Assembly (NCBI RefSeq): GCF_000374445.1 | Contig: NZ_KB894403.1 | Coordinates: 396,435 to 460,434 of the forward strand | Direction of reading: 5' to 3' | Length of the DNA stretch: 64,000 bases | Origin: Actinokineospora enzanensis DSM 44649 | GTDB lineage: Bacteria; Actinomycetota; Actinomycetes; Mycobacteriales; Pseudonocardiaceae | Shown here: positions 59,368 to 64,000 of the stretch, one piece after another | How the letters are laid out: each line of letters starts with the position of its first letter | Position numbering within the stretch: position 1 is the first letter of the stretch | Program-made: the position numbers and the translations under genes | Notes under the pieces: model-generated | The model's input: only the letters and a program-made list of their open reading frames with translations | Databases searched by the model: none | Told to the model about the DNA's origin: nothing

Positions 59368-62300
59368 GTGGACACCGAAACCCCGGCGACAACCCCGGCG
59401 ACCGTGCCGATCGCGGTAATCGGCCTCGGCTGCCGTTACCCAGGCGCGGTCGGCTCGGCCACCGAACTGTGGCAACTGGTGATTTCCGGCGGCGACGCCA
59501 TCGGACCTTTTCCCCGGGACCGGGGGTGGGACCTGGAAGGCATCTTCGACCGCCGTCCGCGCCGACCCGGCCGCAGTTACACGCGGGAGGCCGGTTTCCT
59601 CTACGATCTGCCGCTGTTCGACGCCGACCGATACGGCATCAGTCCGCGCGAGGCGTTGGCCATGGACCCGCAGCAGCGCTTGCTGCTGGACGTGACCTGG
59701 GCGGCGCTGGCGCACGCGGGCATCGACCCGGCGGACCTGCGCGGCAGCGAGACCGGAGTGTTCACCGGGGTGGCCCACCTCGACTACGGCATGCCGCTGC
59801 ACCTGAGCCCGGCGACGGTGGCGGGCAAGCGGCTCACCGGCAGCCTGTCCAGCGTGCTGTCCGGGCGGCTGTCCTACGTGCTCGACCTCGCCGGGCCCGC
59901 CATGACCATCGACACCGCGTGCTCCTCGTCGCTGGTGGCGCTGCACCTGGCCTGCCAGTCGCTGCGCTCGGGCGAGTCGGACCTGGCGCTGGCGGGCGGG
60001 GTCAACGCGATCAGCTCCCCCGGCCCCATCGTCGACTTCGCGCAGACCCGCGGCCTGGCACCGGACGGGCGGGTCAAGGCGTTCGGCAGCCGCGCGGACG
60101 GCACGGCCTGGGCCGAGGGCGCCGGGATGATGGTGCTGGAGCGGCTGGACGACGCGCGCCGCAACGGGCACCGGGTGCTGGCGGTGGTGCGCGGCAGCGC
60201 GGTGAACTCCGACGGCGCCACCGAGGGCCTGCGCGTGCCCAGCGGTCCCGCGCAGGAGCGCGTGATCGCGCGGGCACTGCGCAACGCCGGTCTGACACCG
60301 GATGACATCGACCTGATCGAGGCGCACGGGACCGGCACCCAGGTGGGCGACAAGATCGAGGGCAACGCGCTGGTCGCCGCCTACGGTCGGGACCGCGGCG
60401 CGCCGCTGTGGCTGGGGTCGGTGAAGTCCAACATCGGCCATTCCGCCTCGGCCGCGGGCGCGGCGGGCATCATCAAGGCCATCGCCGCCATGGCGCACGG
60501 GGTCCTCCCCCGCACCTTGCACGTCGAGGAGGTCTGCGACGGCGTCGACTGGGCGGCCGGGCCGATCGAGGTGCTGCGGGAGAACACGCCGTGGCCGGAT
60601 CGCGGGCGTCCGCGCCGGGCCGGGGTCTCCGCGTTCGGCATCAGCGGGACCAACGCGCACGTGCTGCTGGAACAGGGTGACGCGGCCTGGCCCGCCGAAC
60701 CCCCGGCGCCCGAGGGCACCCGCACCCGGTACTGGCTGCCCGACCACCTGCCGCTGCGGACCGGCGCGCTCGCCGCGCCGCATCCGTTGCTGGACAGCGG
60801 TTTCGAGAGCGAGACCGGCGAGTTCGTGTTCACCGCCGCGCTGGACGCGCACCCGTGGCTCGCCGAGCACGTCGTGGCGGGTACACCGACGCTGCCCGCG
60901 TCCGCGTTGGTGGAGTGCGCGCTGCACGTGGGCCGTCGCACCGAGCACCCGGTGCTGGACGAGCTCGTGCTGCACTCCCCGATTCCCGTTGTGGGCAGCG
61001 AGATCCGGGTGATCGCGGCGGCCCCGCTGGACGGCGGCCGCGCCATCCGGATCGAGTCGCACGCCACCGCCGACGACCCGGAAAGTCCACAATGGACATT
61101 ACGGGCCACGGGCGGGCTGCGCGCCGACGATGGCGCGCCGTCCCCCGTGCCGTGGGCCGCCACCTGGCCGCCGCCGGGCCGCCCGGTCGACCTGATCCGG
61201 CTCTACCGCGACCTCGACGGCCGCGGCTACGGCTACGGGCCCGCCTTCCGTGCGCTGCGCCGCGCCTGGCACGGCGACGACGGCTGCCTCTACGCCGAGA
61301 CCATCGTGGACGCCGACCAGGTGCGCGGTTTCGACGTGCACCCGGCGCTGCTGGACGCCGCGCTGCACGTGCTCGGCGACAGCGAGGCGGCCGACGGGCT
61401 GCCGCACACGTTCACCGAGGTGCGCTCCGGCCACCGCAGTGCGCGGGCGCTGCGCGTGCGACTGTCCGTATCGGACGGTTCGGTCGAGCTGGCCGCGGTG
61501 GACTCCGAGGGCAAACCCGCGCTGTCGGTGGGCTCCCTGGGGTTGCGCGCGGCCCCGGCCGGGCTGTTCTCGTTGCGCTGGAACCCCGGCACGCCGTCGA
61601 CCCGCACCGGCCAGGTCGCCGTGCTGGGCGACGCCGAGTGGACCGGCGCCGCCGCGCGCTATCCGGACCTCGCCGCGCTGGCCGCCGCGTTCAACGCGGG
61701 CGCGCCCGTGCCCGACATGGTGTTGGTCGAGCGCGGCGGGTCGACCCCGACCGAGGCCGTCTCCTGGACGCTGGAACTGGTGCAGGACTGGCTCGCCGAC
61801 GAGCGTTGGCGGCACGCGGTGCTCACCGTCGTGACTCGCGGCGCGGCGGGCGACGAGGCACCGACCGACCTGCCGGGCGCGGCCGTGTGGGGCCTGATCC
61901 GGTCCGCGCGCGCCGAGCACCCCGGCCGGTTCGCCATCGTGGATCGGGCCGGGCCGCTGGACGTGGCCGCCGTGGCCGCCGCCGCGGTGGGCGAGGCGGT
62001 GTCGATGGGCACCGCGATCCTGGTGCCCAGCCTGGCCCCGCACGCGCCGGGCGGGCTCGACCTGCCCGCCGGTGGCTGGCGGCTGGCGCCGGGCGCGCGA
62101 GGCGCGGTGGAGGACGTGGCGCCGGTGCCCGCCGAGGAGCGCGAGCCGGGGCCGGGCGAGGTCGAGATCGAGATCCGCGCGGCCGGGATCAACTTCCGGG
62201 ACGTCCTGCTGGCGCTGGGTTCCTACCCGGGCACCGGGGCGATGGGGGTGGAGGCGGCGGGCGTGGTCGGCCGCGTCGGCCGGGACGTCACCGCGTTCGC

Positions 62301-64000
62301 GCCGGGCGACCGGGTGTTCGGCGTGGTCCCCGGCGCCTTCGCGGTGCGGGCGGTGACCGATCAGCGGCTGCTGGCCCACCTGCCCGCGCACTGGTCGTTC
62401 GCCACCGCCGCCACGGTCCCGGTCGCCTACCTGACCGCCTGGCACGGGCTGTTCGACCTGGGCGGCCTGCGTGCCGGGCAGACCGTGGTCGTGCACGCGG
62501 CCGCGGGCGGCGTCGGCATGGCCGCGGTGCGGCTGGCGCAGCTGGCGGGCGCGCGGGTGCTGGCCACCGCCTCGCCCGGCAAACACGACCTGGTGCGTTC
62601 GCTGGGCGTCACCGAGGTGGCCTCGTCCCGGGACGCCGGGTTCGCCGAACGGTTCCGCGGCGCCGACCTGGTGCTCAACTCGTTGACCGGGCCGCTGCTG
62701 GACGCCTCCCTGGACCTGCTCGCGCCCGGCGGGCGACTGATCGACATGGGCAAGCTCGACCCGCGCGACCCGGACCAGGTGCGCCGCGAGCACGGCGTCG
62801 AGTACCGGGCGTTCGACCTGTTCGACTCCGCCGGGCCCGACCGGCTCGGCGAGCTGCTCGGCCTGCTGGTCGCGCTGGCCGGACGCGGCGAGCTGGGCCC
62901 GGTGCCGCCGCGGGCGTGGGACGTCCGCGACATCGCCCGACCGCTGCGGCTCATGCGCGCGGGCGCGCACACCGGCAAGCTCGCGGTGACCCTGCCACCC
63001 GGCACCGAGCCGGGCACGACTACACCCCGCAGGCTCGCGACCGGGACCGTGCTGGTCACCGGTGGCACCGGCGCGCTGGGCCGGATCCTGGCCAGGCACC
63101 TGGTGCGCGAGCACGGCGCCCGGCACCTGGTGTTGGTCAGCCGGTCGGCCGCGCCGGAGGACCCGCTGGCCGCCGAGCTGCGGGCCGACGGCGCGGAGTC
63201 GGTGGTGATCCGCGCCTGCGACGTCACCGACCGGGCCGCGCTCGCCGCCGTGCTGGCCAAGATCGAGGTGGACCGGCCGCTGGTCGGCGTGGTGCACGCG
63301 GCGGGCGAGCGGGCCGACGGCGCAATCGGCGCGCTGACGCCGCGCCAGGTCGAGCGGGTGCTGCCCGCCAAGGTCATCGGCGCCGGGAACCTGCACGAGC
63401 TGACCGCCACCGCGGACCTGGACCTGTTCGTGCTGTTCTCCTCCGCGTCCGGGGTGCTCGGCGCGGCCGGGCAGGCACACGACGCGGCGGCCAACGCCTA
63501 TCTCGACGCGCTGGCCCGCACCCGGCGATCGGTCGGGCTGCCCGCCACCTCGCTGGCGTGGGGAGCGTGGGCGCACCTCGGCGCGCGGACCGCCGACCTG
63601 GGCCGGAACGCGCGCACCGGCATGGCCCCACTGTCCATAACAGACGCACTGGCCCTGTTCGACCGCGCACTGGGAATCCCGGACCCGGTGCTGGTGCCGT
63701 TGCGGCACAGCGGGATCCCCACCGGCTCGGCCGATCGTGGGCCGGACCCGACAGCGGGGCAGGCGAGCGAGGCGAGCACGGACGTGCTCACCCTGGTGCG
63801 CCGCGAGGTGGCCACGGTGCTCGGGCACCGCGACGCCGCCGCGGTCGACCCGGCGCGCCAGTTCCGGGACCTTGGTTTCGACTCGCTGTCCGCGGTGGAA
63901 CTCCGCAACCGGCTCAGCGCGGCGACCGGCAGGCCGCTGCCGCCGACGCTGGTGTTCGACCACCCCAACCCGGTGGCGCTCGCCAGGTACCTGGCCGCCG
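59368..64000 (+). CDS. Type I polyketide synthase, KS-DH-ER-KR-ACP without AT (truncated by window)
   Basis: The gene starts at GTG 59368 and is open to the window end (over 1544 residues). The KS has C185 (DTACSSSLV), EAHGTGT and NIGHSASAAG. It is followed after only about 36 residues (ending RYWLPDHLPLR, a post-AT-linker remnant) by a DH with H501 in EHVVAGTPTLP and HPALLDAALH. There is no AT. A KR structural half, an ER (RAAGINFRDVLLALG, HAAAGGVGMAAVRLAQ, about residue 1048) and a KR follow. The KR NADPH loop VTGGTGALGRILARHL is intact, but the catalytic Tyr is Asp (D1372 in GQAHDAAANAYLDAL). The ACP Ser is 1506 (DLGFDSLSAVEL). It must be loaded in trans. Confidence 0.93.
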   Translation, partial: MDTETPATTPATVPIAVIGLGCRYPGAVGSATELWQLVISGGDAIGPFPRDRGWDLEGIFDRRPRRPGRSYTREAGFLYDLPLFDADRYGISPREALAMDPQQRLLLDVTWAALAHAGIDPADLRGSETGVFTGVAHLDYGMPLHLSPATVAGKRLTGSLSSVLSGRLSYVLDLAGPAMTIDTACSSSLVALHLACQSLRSGESDLALAGGVNAISSPGPIVDFAQTRGLAPDGRVKAFGSRADGTAWAEGAGMMVLERLDDARRNGHRVLAVVRGSAVNSDGATEGLRVPSGPAQERVIARALRNAGLTPDDIDLIEAHGTGTQVGDKIEGNALVAAYGRDRGAPLWLGSVKSNIGHSASAAGAAGIIKAIAAMAHGVLPRTLHVEEVCDGVDWAAGPIEVLRENTPWPDRGRPRRAGVSAFGISGTNAHVLLEQGDAAWPAEPPAPEGTRTRYWLPDHLPLRTGALAAPHPLLDSGFESETGEFVFTAALDAHPWLAEHVVAGTPTLPASALVECALHVGRRTEHPVLDELVLHSPIPVVGSEIRVIAAAPLDGGRAIRIESHATADDPESPQWTLRATGGLRADDGAPSPVPWAATWPPPGRPVDLIRLYRDLDGRGYGYGPAFRALRRAWHGDDGCLYAETIVDADQVRGFDVHPALLDAALHVLGDSEAADGLPHTFTEVRSGHRSARALRVRLSVSDGSVELAAVDSEGKPALSVGSLGLRAAPAGLFSLRWNPGTPSTRTGQVAVLGDAEWTGAAARYPDLAALAAAFNAGAPVPDMVLVERGGSTPTEAVSWTLELVQDWLADERWRHAVLTVVTRGAAGDEAPTDLPGAAVWGLIRSARAEHPGRFAIVDRAGPLDVAAVAAAAVGEAVSMGTAILVPSLAPHAPGGLDLPAGGWRLAPGARGAVEDVAPVPAEEREPGPGEVEIEIRAAGINFRDVLLALGSYPGTGAMGVEAAGVVGRVGRDVTAFAPGDRVFGVVPGAFAVRAVTDQRLLAHLPAHWSFATAATVPVAYLTAWHGLFDLGGLRAGQTVVVHAAAGGVGMAAVRLAQLAGARVLATASPGKHDLVRSLGVTEVASSRDAGFAERFRGADLVLNSLTGPLLDASLDLLAPGGRLIDMGKLDPRDPDQVRREHGVEYRAFDLFDSAGPDRLGELLGLLVALAGRGELGPVPPRAWDVRDIARPLRLMRAGAHTGKLAVTLPPGTEPGTTTPRRLATGTVLVTGGTGALGRILARHLVREHGARHLVLVSRSAAPEDPLAAELRADGAESVVIRACDVTDRAALAAVLAKIEVDRPLVGVVHAAGERADGAIGALTPRQVERVLPAKVIGAGNLHELTATADLDLFVLFSSASGVLGAAGQAHDAAANAYLDALARTRRSVGLPATSLAWGAWAHLGARTADLGRNARTGMAPLSITDALALFDRALGIPDPVLVPLRHSGIPTGSADRGPDPTAGQASEASTDVLTLVRREVATVLGHRDAAAVDPARQFRDLGFDSLSAVELRNRLSAATGRPLPPTLVFDHPNPVALARYLAA

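Noticed and set aside
1-64000. tRNA, rRNA, insertion sequence or integrase genes
   Set aside because: No cloverleaf, rRNA motif, transposase or terminal inverted repeat was recognised in the intergenic regions; gaps are mostly under 200 bp. A dedicated scan could still find a small RNA.

Overview
The window is about 71-75% GC with strong third-position GC bias. It carries GTG/TTG starts, many ATGA/GTGA gene junctions, ECF sigma and NarL-type regulators, a contractile injection system of the actinobacterial kind and modular type I polyketide synthases. This points to a filamentous actinomycete, most likely Pseudonocardiales (Actinosynnema/Saccharothrix/Lentzea/Actinokineospora-like). The order is an inference and the genus cannot be fixed.

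0-7.6 kb holds TetR and AraC regulators, a DUF3291 protein, a DUF418 membrane protein behind a 38-bp dyad operator, an eCIS-core (DUF4157) metallopeptidase-like protein, a cytoplasmic NarL-type two-component pair and an orphan LuxR regulator with a degenerate receiver. 7.6-24.5 kb is one long minus-strand operon for a contractile injection system (CIS). In transcription order it reads: sheath, tube 1, a CxxC protein, DUF6760, a 928-residue repeat protein, tube 2, LysM hub, VgrG-like spike, PAAR tip, gp25, gpJ-like and gpI-like baseplate. It ends with three membrane or secreted proteins that probably anchor or display the particle. No AAA+ ATPase and no DUF4255 cap gene is visible. An ECF-type sigma factor and a CU044_5270 protein diverge from the sheath gene.

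26-31 kb has TspO, an ABC exporter pair, a second NarL-type two-component pair and a secreted GON-domain protein. 31-41.6 kb looks like an amino-acid catabolic region: a DmpA-like aminopeptidase with its TetR regulator, an APC permease behind a perfect TetR-type operator, then PucR, MmsA and an omega-aminotransferase, then glutamate decarboxylase. These could feed beta-amino acids or GABA to acyl-CoA. 41.7-44.2 kb encodes a macro-like/KAP NTPase fusion. 44.4-51.6 kb has two secreted subtilisins, an FAD/NAD(P)-binding protein and an Rrf2 regulator.

51.6-64 kb is the edge of a polyketide cluster joined to sulfation genes. PKS 1 (minus) is KS-AT-KR(dead)-ACP. It is followed upstream by a sulfotransferase, a CysC-CysQ fusion (PAPS supply plus PAP removal) and a secreted arylsulfate sulfotransferase. 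PKS 2 (plus, running off the window) is KS-DH-ER-KR-ACP with no AT and with the KR catalytic tyrosine replaced. Together they suggest a sulfated or sulfate-shuttling polyketide. Genes converge at strong hairpins without U-tracts, typical of actinomycete terminators.
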